64,000 nt of DNA from Billgrantia azerbaijanica (GCA_004551485.1 SBLD01000013.1:1-64000), one strand, 5' to 3'; positions 30,389 to 39,679 are shown, counted from the first letter of the stretch. Made by a program: numbers and translations. Notes: a model not told the origin generated them from the sequence alone.

Positions 30389-31606
30389 TCAGCGCGAGGG
30401 GCGATCGCGCTTGGCGTCGACCTCTGTTTCGGCACGGCCGTCGTTGCCGCGCTGCAAGCGCTCGATGGCGCCGGCTCCCTCGCGGGCCAGGCCCGCCAGG
30501 CGGTCGATCTGGGCGTCCAGCCGGGGCAGCGCCTCCTGGCGGTAGCGGGAGAGGTCATCGATGGCGCCCATGACGTCGCCGAAGGCCTGTTCGAGCGCCT
30601 GCAGGTCGAGCTGCGCCGAGGAGGCACGGGTCTGGATCTCCACGCCCTGCTGGCGCAGCGAACGGGCGGTGCCGGCGATCAGCTCCGAGGTGGTGGTATT
30701 GAGCGACTCGACGCGGTCGAGCACCAGGCGCTGGTTGGCCAGCGCCAGGGCCACCGCGACCGCCACGGTGAGCGCCGAGACGGTGACGTGGATGGCCCGG
30801 TCGACGCCGCGCATCAGCTCGCGGTTGTTGCGGATGATCACCTCGAGGGCCAGCACGCCCTGCTGGCTCACCGCCTGCTGCTGCTGCAGGTCGAGGATGC
30901 GCTGGCGCAGCGGGAAGAGCAGCTCCTCCTCGAGGAAGGTGCGCTGCGGATCATCGGCGTCGCGCTGCTCGATGACCGCGACGAGCCGCCGGTCAATCGA
31001 GCGTCCCAGCGCCACCTGGCGCTCGAGCTGGCCGAGGATCTCGCGCAGAGCCTGCTGGTCGTCGCCCAGGGTGAGATTGTCGCGATACAGCATGTCGCGC
31101 CCCGCCTCCAGGTCGGCGATGATCGCATCGAGCGCTTGCTGGGCGTTCTCGAACTTGCGGAAGTAGCGCTGCAGGCGGCTGCCGGCCCCGGGAAGGCGCG
31201 CCAGCACGCGGTCGAGGCGCCCCTGCTCCAGCCGATGATGGCGCGGATCGAGCGACTGCATGCGCCCACGCAGGTCGATCAGCGCCTTGGCCACCGGACC
31301 GCCATCGTCGCCCTGGTGGGCCAGCTTGCGCAGCGGCGTCTGCAGCATGGCACTGTGGTGGGCAGCCTGCTGCTGCAGCTCGAGTCCCATCTCATCGACG
31401 GCGCGGCGCTGGCGGGCGAGCGCCTCGGCGTCCTCGCCGCCGGCCAGCACCTCCTCGACGAAGGTGTCGGCCAGGGCGGCGAGTTCCGGGTCCTCGCGCT
31501 CTTGCGCTGCGGCCCCGGGCTCCGGCGACGCGGTCTCCAGTTCGCTCTCGATCTCCTCCACCGGCGGCAGGGAGAGCGGCGAGCCATTGTTGGCGGGCTG
31601 TTTCAT
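30389..31606 (-). CDS. TelA/KlaA-like toxic anion resistance protein
   Basis: A 405-aa, mostly helical cytoplasmic protein of the TelA family (first seen in tellurite resistance; later linked to antibiotic and envelope stress). The typical core LGRSIDRRLVAVIEQRDADD...LEEELLFPLRQRILDLQQQQAVSQQG-like region lies at about 195-250. It is 53 bases downstream of the XpaC-like membrane gene. Confidence 0.87.
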   Translation of the reverse strand: MKQPANNGSPLSLPPVEEIESELETASPEPGAAAQEREDPELAALADTFVEEVLAGGEDAEALARQRRAVDEMGLELQQQAAHHSAMLQTPLRKLAHQGDDGGPVAKALIDLRGRMQSLDPRHHRLEQGRLDRVLARLPGAGSRLQRYFRKFENAQQALDAIIADLEAGRDMLYRDNLTLGDDQQALREILGQLERQVALGRSIDRRLVAVIEQRDADDPQRTFLEEELLFPLRQRILDLQQQQAVSQQGVLALEVIIRNNRELMRGVDRAIHVTVSALTVAVAVALALANQRLVLDRVESLNTTTSELIAGTARSLRQQGVEIQTRASSAQLDLQALEQAFGDVMGAIDDLSRYRQEALPRLDAQIDRLAGLAREGAGAIERLQRGNDGRAETEVDAKRDRPSR

Positions 31607-31659
31607 GGATCAAGGTCCCTTGCATAAGACAAGCCTGTACCAAATAGAGACAGGCAATC

Positions 31660-32598
31660 TCACTGGCTGGTTCGTCCGTAGCGCTCGGCCCGGCCGATGA
31701 AGCGGCGTAGCTCCTCCAGCGCCCGGTCGGTGGCCACCGACGCCTGGGGGCGCCCCGTCTCGATACGCGCCAGCGCCACGGCGGCATCGTCGAGCAGCGT
31801 CAGCGCCGACTCGTTGCGCGCCGCCAGGTGGCGCAGGCGGCTCTCGGTGCCGTCGATCAGCTCCAGGCGACGCTTGAGCGCGATGCGCTCCTCGACGGTG
31901 AGCGACTCGCGCGCCAGGCGGCGGCGCACGAAGTCGGCGTCGAGCCCCACCACGCCGCGCGCCTGGGAGGCCATGGCGGTGAGGTTATCCACCACCCCCA
32001 GGCACACCTCGCGGACCAGGCGCCGGGCGCGCTCGTAGGCCAGTTCGCTCGCGTCGAAGCGCGCCGCCAGCACGTCGAGCACGTGGGCGTAGCGGCTGTA
32101 GGCACGGTCGGCCTGGATCGCCAGGTCGGGGCGGCGCACGTCGAGCAGGCCTTGCTTGGCACGGCATAGCGCCAGCACCACCTCGTCGGCGCCGGCCGGC
32201 GGATCGGCCGGATCGAGCACCGCCACCCCGCGCTCGCGCGCCTCGTGCTCCTGCTCGGCGCGGCGCCGCTCGGCCTCGGCGGCGAGTCGTGCCTCGAGGC
32301 GCTGGCGATGACGCCGCGCGCGCCAGCGCCGCCAGGCGCGCTCCAGCGGCACCTCCACGGCGATGGCGGTCAACCCCGCCAGCCAGCCGCCGAGGCTCGG
32401 CCCGAAGCCGCCCCACAGCGAGGTGAGCCACAAGAGAAAGCTCAAGAAAGGCGCGAAGAGCGCATAACGGAAGATCACCTGCAGCCGGTCGGGCGACTCG
32501 GTGGGCAAGGCGAGTTTCGGCTTCACCAGCCCCACCAGGCACCAGGGCAGGCAGGTGAGGAAGAGTCCGTAGGCAAATCCCTGCAGGAATCCCAGCAT
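31660..32598 (-). CDS. Membrane coiled-coil partner of TelA
   Basis: A 312-aa protein with two N-terminal hydrophobic segments (about 5-60), an Arg/Glu/Ala-rich coiled coil (about 85-125) and a helical C-terminal domain. Homologues are found beside telA and are often mislabelled. I would place it with XpaC/TelA partner proteins rather than with any enzyme. The start at 32598 follows GAGG; upstream codons are non-conserved. Confidence 0.7.
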   Translation of the reverse strand: MLGFLQGFAYGLFLTCLPWCLVGLVKPKLALPTESPDRLQVIFRYALFAPFLSFLLWLTSLWGGFGPSLGGWLAGLTAIAVEVPLERAWRRWRARRHRQRLEARLAAEAERRRAEQEHEARERGVAVLDPADPPAGADEVVLALCRAKQGLLDVRRPDLAIQADRAYSRYAHVLDVLAARFDASELAYERARRLVREVCLGVVDNLTAMASQARGVVGLDADFVRRRLARESLTVEERIALKRRLELIDGTESRLRHLAARNESALTLLDDAAVALARIETGRPQASVATDRALEELRRFIGRAERYGRTSQ

Positions 32599-32670
32599 AG
32601 GCCTCGTTTCCAGCGACCATGGGAGCGATGTCCTGAGTGTACGGGGGCCTGGCGTTGGGCGCACGCCCCG

Positions 32671-32847
32671 TCACAGCAGACGCGTCAACACCAGGGCGGT
32701 GCCGCTGACCAGCAGGGCGGTGATCACGGCGACGTCCACCGCGCGGTCGAGCCAGCGGTCGAAGGCGCCAGGGGCAAGGCGCCGGGGGGTGCGACGCCGG
32801 GTGGCACCGTGGCGAGCAGTACCGCGACGCGAGCCGAGAAGCGACAT
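32671..32847 (-). CDS. Small membrane protein, unassigned
   Basis: A 58-aa reading frame on the minus strand, ATG to TGA. It has an Arg-rich N-terminus and one C-terminal hydrophobic helix (VDVAVITALLVSGTALVL). The ribosome binding site is weak. It lies 72 bases upstream of the TelA-partner gene in the same direction and may be its first operon gene. Not recognised as a known family. Confidence 0.45.
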   Translation of the reverse strand: MSLLGSRRGTARHGATRRRTPRRLAPGAFDRWLDRAVDVAVITALLVSGTALVLTRLL

Positions 32848-33043
32848 GGTGGCAATCCGGTTGGTGCTTTCCCTGAGCTTACGGCGAGCACCGCCGTCGC
32901 GCTACCGCGCTTGCCGGGAGTGCAGGGCGGCGCTGGGGCGGCTATGGTAGCCTGACGCCGGAACGATTCCGCTCCGCTGCCCTCCAAGGGGCAGCCCTTT
33001 TCGCGCCCGCCCGCGGCGAGCGCCCACCGTCCTGGAGACCGGC

Positions 33044-33427
33044 ATGACCGACCCCAACGACCCGCGCCGCAACCCGGCCTGGCAGGCCGCCCAGCAGTGG
33101 CGCGAACGCGCCCGCAAGGCGCGCCCCTCGGGCAACCTCGGCGGCCTCAAGCTGATCCTCACCTGGCTGCTGTTCGGCCTGATGCTGATCATCGGCACCG
33201 TGCTCGGCCTCTTCTTCCTGCTGATCGGCTGGGCAATGCTGCCCATCGTGCGCTACCGCATGAAGAAGCGCCTGGAGCGGCTGCGCGCCGAGCAGGCCGA
33301 GGGCGTCGGTGGCGGCTACCACTACCGCGAGACCCGCTACCGGGAAACGCGCGACACCACCGGCAGCTACCGCGAGCAGCAGGTGCTGGAGGGCGACTAC
33401 GAGGTGAAGGACGACGACAAGCGCTGA
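33044..33427 (+). CDS. Conserved hypothetical membrane protein
   Basis: A 127-aa protein with a charged N-terminus, a long hydrophobic stretch giving one or two helices (about 34-68), and a charged tail rich in Tyr, Arg and Thr. GGAG lies upstream of the ATG. I do not recognise the family. A stem-loop with a following TTTT run occurs just before it (32976-33001), perhaps ending an upstream transcript or folding its 5' UTR. Confidence 0.7.
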   Translation: MTDPNDPRRNPAWQAAQQWRERARKARPSGNLGGLKLILTWLLFGLMLIIGTVLGLFFLLIGWAMLPIVRYRMKKRLERLRAEQAEGVGGGYHYRETRYRETRDTTGSYREQQVLEGDYEVKDDDKR

Positions 33428-33505
33428 TGCCTCCACGGTGGCGAAACACCGCAAAGTGCCATAGCTTGAAACGAGACAGGCTTGGCAATCTTTGGAGGGG
33501 GAGGC

Positions 33506-33877
33506 ATGAGGCACCGTCCTTCGCGCAGGATCGGCGCCCAAGGCCATGTCCTGGGTATCCTGCTCGGCACCCTGGCACTGGTCACGGCGACGCCGGCCAT
33601 CGCCAATGATTACCCCACCGAGGCGCGGGTGGACTATGTACTGGGCTGCATGGCCGCCAACGGCCAGGGCCGCCTGGTCATGCAGCGCTGTTCCTGCAGC
33701 ATCGACGTGATCGCCGAGCAGATCCCCTACGAGCAGTACGAGGCGGTCGAGACGATCCTGAGCATGCATGACCAGCGCGGCGAACTGGGTGTGCTGTTCC
33801 GCACGGAGCGCGGCCTGCAGGAACAGGTGGAGGCCTTCCGCGCTGCCCAGACGGAAGCCGACCTGCGCTGCTTCTAG
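33506..33877 (+). CDS. Exported cysteine-containing protein of the PQQ island
   Basis: A 123-aa protein with an N-terminal signal sequence (Arg-rich, then GILLGTLALVTATPAIA). The mature part has cysteines near 45, 60, 62 and at the penultimate residue, and a helical fold. Start 33506 follows GGAGGGGGAGG. It lies six bases before a cytochrome c gene, so it probably acts with it in the periplasm. Function unknown. Confidence 0.7.
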   Translation: MRHRPSRRIGAQGHVLGILLGTLALVTATPAIANDYPTEARVDYVLGCMAANGQGRLVMQRCSCSIDVIAEQIPYEQYEAVETILSMHDQRGELGVLFRTERGLQEQVEAFRAAQTEADLRCF

Positions 33878-33883
33878 CCAGCC

Positions 33884-34267
33884 ATGCCCCTTCTGCCCCT
33901 CCTGCTCATCGGCCTGTGGCTCGCCGCCCCGGCGACGGCGGCAAGCGCCGCGGAAGGTGATCGCGAGTTCGCCCAGGGCGAGCGCTTGTTCGAGCGCCAG
34001 TGTCGCGGCTGCCATTCGCTGGCGCCGGGGGTGCATCGCGCCGGTCCCAGCCTCCACGGCCTAATCGGCCGGCGCGCCGGCTCGGTGGCAGGCTACGACT
34101 ACTCGCCGATACTCGAGGCCGCCGACCACACCTGGAACGCCGCGACCCTGGACCGCTTCCTGACCGACCCCGATGCCTTCCTGCCGGGCACCCGCATGGT
34201 GTTCTGGGGGCTCGACGCGCGTTCACGCCAACACGTCATACGCTTCCTCGAGCACGCCACCCGGTGA
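33884..34267 (+). CDS. Periplasmic class I cytochrome c
   Basis: A 127-aa precursor with a signal peptide ending near ATAASA. One haem site CRGCH near residue 40; the axial Met is in PGTRMVFWG near 102, as in mitochondrial-type cytochromes c. It could receive electrons from the alcohol-oxidation system encoded downstream on the other strand. Confidence 0.88.
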   Translation: MPLLPLLLIGLWLAAPATAASAAEGDREFAQGERLFERQCRGCHSLAPGVHRAGPSLHGLIGRRAGSVAGYDYSPILEAADHTWNAATLDRFLTDPDAFLPGTRMVFWGLDARSRQHVIRFLEHATR

Positions 34268-34284
34268 CGCCTCCGTTGTCTGCG

Positions 34285-35091
34285 TCAGTCGCCGCCCCCC
34301 TTGTGCATCATCCGCCCCCGCGCCGGGTCGTAGCCGAGGATCGCCAGCGCCAGCAGCACCAGGGTCACCGCCACGCTGATCAGGATCGCCTCACCGTTGA
34401 TGCGCTCGTAGAGCGCGAAGCGGATCATCTCCACGGCGTGGGTGAAGGGGTTGAGGGCGGCGATCTGGTAGACGAGGTAGCTCCCCTCGCGCAGGCGCCA
34501 CAGCGGGTAGAGCGCCGAGGAGAGGAAGAACATCGGGAAGATCACGAAGTTCATGATGCCGGCGAAGTTCTCCAGCTGGCGCACGAAGGAGGAGAGCAGC
34601 AGCCCCAGTGCGCCAACCAGGAAGCCGCTGACGAGCAGCGCCGGCAACACCCACAGGTAGCCCGCCCAGGGCGCCTGGATGCCGTAGAGGCCGGCGATCA
34701 GCAGGAAGACGTAGACCTGCACGACGGAAACCAGCGTCCCCGCCAGCAGCTTGCACACCAGCAGGTACCAGCGCGGGAAGGGGCTGACCAGCAGCACCCG
34801 CATGCTGCCCATCTCGCGGTCGTAGACCATCGACAGCGAGCTCTGCATGCCGTTGAACAGCTGGATCATGCCCACCAGCCCCGGCACGATGTAGACCTCG
34901 TAGAGGATGTAGGTCTGGTAGGGCTCGGTCATGGCCACGCCGAGCGCCATGCGAAAGCCGGCGGCGAACACGAACAGCCAGACCAGCGGCCGAACCAGGG
35001 CGGCGACGAAGCGCGAGCGCTGGTGCACGAAGCGCAGCAGCTCGCGCGCCACCACGCCGCGCAGGCAGTGAACGTAACGTGCCAGGCTCAT
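34285..35091 (-). CDS. ABC-2 type permease of the PQQ-linked exporter
   Basis: A 268-aa inner-membrane protein with six predicted helices and the ABC-2 features SMVYDREMGSMRVLLVSPFPRWYLL and NPFTHAVEMIRFALY. It fits the permeases found beside PQQ alcohol dehydrogenases (PedC-like group). Its ATG overlaps the ATPase stop (ATGA). Transported substrate unknown. Confidence 0.88.
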   Translation of the reverse strand: MSLARYVHCLRGVVARELLRFVHQRSRFVAALVRPLVWLFVFAAGFRMALGVAMTEPYQTYILYEVYIVPGLVGMIQLFNGMQSSLSMVYDREMGSMRVLLVSPFPRWYLLVCKLLAGTLVSVVQVYVFLLIAGLYGIQAPWAGYLWVLPALLVSGFLVGALGLLLSSFVRQLENFAGIMNFVIFPMFFLSSALYPLWRLREGSYLVYQIAALNPFTHAVEMIRFALYERINGEAILISVAVTLVLLALAILGYDPARGRMMHKGGGD

Positions 35092-35867
35092 TGCGCCTCC
35101 CCCTCGGTCAGCCGCTCGAAGGCCTCGCCCAGCGAGGCACTGCCCGTCCGAGCGATCACCTCCGCCACGCCGCCGTCGGCGCGCAGCCGCCCGCGATGCA
35201 ACACCAGCACACGATCCTGCGGCTTGGCCTCGTCGATCAAGTGGGTCGCCCACAGCACCGCCACGCCTTGCTCGCGGCACAGCGCATGGACGTGCTCGAC
35301 CAGCTCGCGCCGCGCGGCAATGTCGAGCCCGGTGGTCGGCTCGTCGAGCAGCAGCAGGCGCGGGTCGTGCAGCAGGCCGCGAGCGATCTCCACGCGCCGG
35401 CGCTGCCCGCCGGAGAGCTGCCGCACCCGCGTGCGCCACTCGCCCTGCATGCCCAGCCGCGCCAGCTGTCGTTCGGCCAGCTCGCGGGTACGCCGCGGGC
35501 CAAGCCCGTGCAGGGCACCGTGATAGAGGAGGTTCTGGCCCACGCTGAGGCCCATGTCCAGGGTCGGCTGCTGGAAGACTACCCCGATGCGGGCGTGGGC
35601 CTGGACGGACTGGCGACGCACATCGAAGCCACCGATGCGGATCGTCCCCTGGCGGTGGGCATAGAGGTTGGTGACCAGCGAGAAGAGCGTGGTCTTGCCG
35701 GCCCCGTTGGGGCCCAGGAGTACCGCGAACTCGCCCGCGCGCAGGGTGAATGAAAGGTCATCGAGCACCGCCGGCCCGGCGAAGCGGAAACCGAGGTGGC
35801 GGACCTCCAGCGCTACCTCAGCCGTCGCCAGCGCCCCCTGGGACGCCTGGGTCTTCTCGGACGCCAT
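35088..35867 (-). CDS. ABC transporter ATPase, PQQ-dependent alcohol system
   Basis: A 259-aa nucleotide-binding subunit with Walker A GPNGAGKTT (near 53), Q-loop FQQP, signature LSGGQRRR, Walker B LLLLDEPTTGLD and H-loop THLIDEA. Drives the adjacent ABC-2 permease. The start at 35867 overlaps the stop of the propeller gene by one base (TGATG); a GTG one codon upstream is possible. Confidence 0.92.
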   Translation of the reverse strand: MASEKTQASQGALATAEVALEVRHLGFRFAGPAVLDDLSFTLRAGEFAVLLGPNGAGKTTLFSLVTNLYAHRQGTIRIGGFDVRRQSVQAHARIGVVFQQPTLDMGLSVGQNLLYHGALHGLGPRRTRELAERQLARLGMQGEWRTRVRQLSGGQRRRVEIARGLLHDPRLLLLDEPTTGLDIAARRELVEHVHALCREQGVAVLWATHLIDEAKPQDRVLVLHRGRLRADGGVAEVIARTGSASLGEAFERLTEGEAQ

Positions 35868-36868
35868 CACGGCGCGACGACCACGCCCCAGGGAAAGCGC
35901 CCCACCGGGATCGAGCGGATCGCCTCGCGCTCCCCGACATCGATCACGGTGACATCGCCGCTCACCCCGTTGGTGGTGTACAGGCGGCTCTCGTCATCGT
36001 TGAGCGCCAGGTGCCAGACGCGCTGCCCGACGAGCAGGTAGTCGAGCACCTCATAGCTCTGCTGGTCGACCACCGCCACCCGATTCGAGGGCCCCAGGGC
36101 CACGAAGGCATGGCGCCCGTCCGCGGTCAGCGCGACGCCCACCGCCTGGACCGTCTCCCGCGGCACGCCGGGCACATCGAAGCGGATGGTATGCTTGACC
36201 TGGAAGTCATCCTCGCGATCGAGGATCGTGACGATGCCGGCGATCTCCGAGGAGACCCACACCTCCGAACCGTCGGCGGTGAACTCGGCGTGCCGTGGGC
36301 GCGCGCCCACCAGACGGTGATGGACCGCCTCCAGCGTCTCCAGGTCGATGACATGGGCCATGTTGGAGGTCTCGGTGGTGGCCACCAGCCAGCGGCCGTC
36401 GGGGCTGATGCCGAGCCCCTCGGGCTCGACGCCGACGGGGACCTCGGTGACCAGGGTACGCCGCGCATAGTCGAACACCGAGACGACGTCATCGTCCTCG
36501 TTGGAAACGTAGAGGTAGGAGCGATTCGGATCGACGCGGATCACTTCTGGCTCGTCGCCGGCGGACTGGCTGCGCACCACGGCCAGGGACTCGAGATCGA
36601 TGACGTCGATGGCCTCGTCGTCGCCCACCGCGACGAACAGTTCGCTGGCGTCACCGTTGAGCACCATCGCGCGCGGCCGACGCCCCACCTCGATGGTCTC
36701 GATCACCTCCAGCGAGTCGGCATCGATCACCGAGACGGTGTTGTCCTTCTCGTTGGAGACGAAGACCCGTTCGGCGTGGCCCGGCAAGGGCAGCAGCAGC
36801 GCTGCCGCCAGCAGCCCGCCGACCAGCAGACGCCGCGGACAAGTACCAGCGTGTGCTAGAAACGACAT
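35867..36868 (-). CDS. Periplasmic YVTN beta-propeller, PQQ catabolism-associated
   Basis: A 333-aa secreted protein (signal peptide cleaved near LPGHA|ERVF) made of YVTN-type blades, with repeats such as VFVSNEKDNTVSVIDADS and LYTTNGVSGDVTVIDVG. It belongs to the propeller family found in PQQ-dependent alcohol oxidation loci (TIGR03866-like). No PQQ-binding residues are evident, so it is more likely a binding or scaffold protein than an enzyme. It overlaps the upstream binding-protein gene by 13 bases. Confidence 0.87.
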   Translation of the reverse strand: MSFLAHAGTCPRRLLVGGLLAAALLLPLPGHAERVFVSNEKDNTVSVIDADSLEVIETIEVGRRPRAMVLNGDASELFVAVGDDEAIDVIDLESLAVVRSQSAGDEPEVIRVDPNRSYLYVSNEDDDVVSVFDYARRTLVTEVPVGVEPEGLGISPDGRWLVATTETSNMAHVIDLETLEAVHHRLVGARPRHAEFTADGSEVWVSSEIAGIVTILDREDDFQVKHTIRFDVPGVPRETVQAVGVALTADGRHAFVALGPSNRVAVVDQQSYEVLDYLLVGQRVWHLALNDDESRLYTTNGVSGDVTVIDVGEREAIRSIPVGRFPWGVVVAP

Positions 36869-38106
36869 GCCGATTCCCCCTCGTCGGCGCCGAGCGAGTC
36901 CAGCGGGGAGTGCGGATGCAGGTACGCCTCCTGGGGGGAGACGGACGCCACCATGCGCGGCCCGGTGATCAGGATCGGCTGGCGCAGCTGATGATTCCAG
37001 GGACGATAGCTCACCGGCAGGCCCAGATAGCCGGCCAGCTCGAAGTCATCGCCGAGCAGGTAGTCGAGCAGCGTATCGCGCGCCGCGCTTTCGGTGCGGA
37101 CCGCGGCCTCGCCCAGGGAGCGCACCGCCAGCCAGGCGGCGAAGTCGCGCGGCGTCATCCAGCGCCCGGCATGCTCCTCGAAACGGCGCTGCAGCTGCAC
37201 CGCCCCCCAGGACTCGTGGGCACGGTGCCAGGCGGTGGCGATCAGCCCCTGGGTGCCGACCACCGGGCGTGGCCGCCAGGTCTGGTAGGGGAAGTACTCG
37301 CCGAAGTAGTCGGTCTCGTCGACGACCACCAGGACGTCATGGTCGGCCAGTTCCTGCACGAAGACCGGGATCTCGCGCTGGATGGCGTGGAAGCCCCCTT
37401 CGGCCCGCCGCGCCATGGGGTCGTGAGGCCACTGTGCTTCGTCGACGATGTCGTGGCCGAAGCGCTCGGCGGCCTCGCGAAAGGCCGCGGCGAGCCGCTC
37501 GTCCTCGGGGGTCTTGCCGTAGACCAGCGCCCAGCGCTCCCAGCGCTTGTAGCCCAGGAACTGCGCCAGGGCATCGGCGAGCATGCGCCGGCTGGGCGTC
37601 GTGTGGTAGAGGTTGGGACGGCAGGCCTCGCCGCGCAGGACGTTGTCGGGGGCCGCGGCATTGAAGACGATACGCTCCCCCAGCGCCTCGTCCGCCAGCA
37701 CCGCCTCCAGCCGCTCGCGGGGCAGGCCACTGATGATCCACTCCGCCCCGGCGTCGAGCAGCTCGTGAAGCCCCTCGCGCACGTCGGCGTCGCGCGCCAC
37801 GATGGCCTCGACCAGCACGAACTCCTGGCCGAGGAACTGCCCGGTGGCGTTGTTGTCGCTGATGCCCAGGCGCGCGCCCTGCACGCCCTCGTCGTCCAGC
37901 ACCGGGTCGAGCACCGACAGCGGCTCGCGGTCCTCGTCCCGCTCGACGCCGAGATAGCCCAGGGTGAGGGTCTCGACGGGCTCGTCGGCCTCCTGGGCCT
38001 GGCTGGCAGCCGCCGCGCCGAGCAGGACCAGCGCAGCAACACACAGCGCCACCCACGTCGTACCCCGGTGCATGGCGGCGCGGCAGAATCGCTTGCTCTC
38101 CCGCAT
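36856..38106 (-). CDS. Periplasmic binding protein of the PQQ-linked ABC system
   Basis: A 416-aa precursor with a signal peptide (...LVLLGAAAASQAQ) and a type I periplasmic-binding fold of the branched-chain amino acid type (LTLGYLGVERDED near the mature N-terminus; GYKRWERWALVYG in the middle). It matches the family of ABC substrate-binding proteins tied to PQQ alcohol dehydrogenases (TIGR03863-like). AAGGAGG precedes the ATG. Such a protein is unusual beside an ABC-2 exporter. Confidence 0.86.
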   Translation of the reverse strand: MRESKRFCRAAMHRGTTWVALCVAALVLLGAAAASQAQEADEPVETLTLGYLGVERDEDREPLSVLDPVLDDEGVQGARLGISDNNATGQFLGQEFVLVEAIVARDADVREGLHELLDAGAEWIISGLPRERLEAVLADEALGERIVFNAAAPDNVLRGEACRPNLYHTTPSRRMLADALAQFLGYKRWERWALVYGKTPEDERLAAAFREAAERFGHDIVDEAQWPHDPMARRAEGGFHAIQREIPVFVQELADHDVLVVVDETDYFGEYFPYQTWRPRPVVGTQGLIATAWHRAHESWGAVQLQRRFEEHAGRWMTPRDFAAWLAVRSLGEAAVRTESAARDTLLDYLLGDDFELAGYLGLPVSYRPWNHQLRQPILITGPRMVASVSPQEAYLHPHSPLDSLGADEGESACRF

Positions 38107-38150
38107 GTTGCCTCCTTGGTGTTCTACTGCCGCGGCCGTCGTCGCCACGA

Positions 38151-38786
38151 CTACAGGGCGTTGCGGATGGCGCGTACCATCCGGCTCAGTTCCTCCTCGA
38201 GCAGATAGGGTTTCTCGCACAGCGCCGGCAGGCTCTGCTGGCGCCGCTGGAAGGTCAGCCGTTCCCAGTAGAGCGCCTGCTCCAGCCGTTCGATCTCGTC
38301 GCTCCCCGCATCGTCGGCGCGAGCCGCTTCCAGCTCGTCGACCAGGGCCGCCAGCCGCTCCAGCCGCGCCATCTGGCCTCGAGCGGCGCTGCGGATACGC
38401 TCGATGGTGCGGCTGCGCTCGCGATTGATGCGCTCGAAGAGCCCGGCGAAGAGCCGCGTCAGGCGCTGCTCGCGTTCGGCCTCGGGCGCCTCGCTCACCT
38501 CCGCCACGAATGCCCGCACCCGCGCCAGGGCCGCCTCGCGCGGGGTATCCCGGGCCGTGGCGAAACGCACCACGCGCCCGACCGCTTCGTCCTCCCACCA
38601 CGGCTGCTCCAGCGCCTCCGGCGAGGGGCCGGTCCACAGCGTGCCCCAGGCGAGCTCGGGAATCAGGCGCTGCACGCAGGGCCAGTCGGGCGGCCCGGCG
38701 GCGGCGCGCTGCGCCTCGGCAGGTACGGCTGCGGCGAGCAGAACCCCCACCACCGCCAGCAGCATGATGCCAGGCGGAGCCCTCAT
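38151..38786 (-). CDS. Exported helical protein of the PQQ island
   Basis: A 211-aa protein with a signal peptide (cleavage near PAEAQ) followed by PDWPCVQRLIPELAWGTLWTGP and a largely helical, Arg/Glu-rich body. Two cysteines (near 37 and 190) may form a disulfide. Similar proteins of unknown role occur in PQQ alcohol dehydrogenase clusters. Its ATG overlaps the stop of the XoxJ-like gene (ATGA). Confidence 0.75.
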   Translation of the reverse strand: MRAPPGIMLLAVVGVLLAAAVPAEAQRAAAGPPDWPCVQRLIPELAWGTLWTGPSPEALEQPWWEDEAVGRVVRFATARDTPREAALARVRAFVAEVSEAPEAEREQRLTRLFAGLFERINRERSRTIERIRSAARGQMARLERLAALVDELEAARADDAGSDEIERLEQALYWERLTFQRRQQSLPALCEKPYLLEEELSRMVRAIRNAL

Positions 38787-39637
38787 GGCGTTCCCTCTTC
38801 GGCCTCAGAGGCGGTCGCGTCGTCGGGCGGTGTGATCAGCTCGCCCTGCCGGTCGAGCAGCGGCACGTGGTACTCGCCGAGGATGGCGTGAAGCTCCGCC
38901 TGATGGCGCTCGATGAAGTCGTTGAGCCAGTCCCGCCACTGGGGCTCGCCCTGGCGGATACCCATGGTGATGCGGTAGTCGAGCCGAGCATCGGTGGTAT
39001 CGTCGACCAGCGGAATGGTACGCAGCGGCGGCGACTGGCGCTGGGCGTAGTAGCCCGCCAGGGGACCCCACAGCACGGCCCCGTCGGTCACGCCGTTGGC
39101 GACGTCCTCCACGGCCTGCCTGACCGGCGTCCTGACCCGGGTGTCGACCTGCAAGGGGTATCCCTGCACCTGGGCCCCCACGCGACGCAGCGGCACCAGC
39201 GGCGGCGTCTGGGTCATGACGCCGATGCGCCGGCCCGCCAGGGCGGGGTCGTCGAGGCTGGTGGCCGCCAGGTCGGAATTCTCGGGCACCACCAGGGTGT
39301 AGACGGAGCGGTAATAGGCATTGGTGTTCTGCACGAAACCGTAGCCGGCCGCCACGCCGATCATCACGTCGCAGAGGCGCAGCTCCAGGGTATTGCGCAC
39401 GAAGCCCATCACCTGGGGCGCCCAGGCGTAGGCGAGCGGCACGTCCAACTCCTCGGCCATCAGTTCGGCGATGCGGTTCTCGAACCCCTCGCCCGCCTCG
39501 TTGGTGAACGGCAGGTTGTTGGGGTCGGCGCAGACGCGCAGCTCCCCGCGCGCATCACGCTCCGGTACCTCTGCACCGGCCATGACGGCCAGGCTACCCA
39601 CCAGCAGTCCGAGGGCCAGACGAGCAAGCGGAGTCAT
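38783..39637 (-). CDS. XoxJ-like periplasmic binding protein
   Basis: A 284-aa secreted protein of the amino acid-type solute-binding fold (LRVCADPNNLPFTNEAGEGFENRIAEL near the mature start). It matches the quinoprotein dehydrogenase-associated family (TIGR03871-like, MoxJ/XoxJ), proposed to help load or activate the periplasmic dehydrogenase. Start 39637 gives a clean signal peptide; an ATG at 39673 would extend it by 12 residues. It is 42 bases after the cytochrome gene. Confidence 0.87.
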   Translation of the reverse strand: MTPLARLALGLLVGSLAVMAGAEVPERDARGELRVCADPNNLPFTNEAGEGFENRIAELMAEELDVPLAYAWAPQVMGFVRNTLELRLCDVMIGVAAGYGFVQNTNAYYRSVYTLVVPENSDLAATSLDDPALAGRRIGVMTQTPPLVPLRRVGAQVQGYPLQVDTRVRTPVRQAVEDVANGVTDGAVLWGPLAGYYAQRQSPPLRTIPLVDDTTDARLDYRITMGIRQGEPQWRDWLNDFIERHQAELHAILGEYHVPLLDRQGELITPPDDATASEAEEGTP

Positions 39638-39679
39638 GGCGCCGCCATTCCCAAGGGCCGGCCGCTGCCGCACCGCTCG

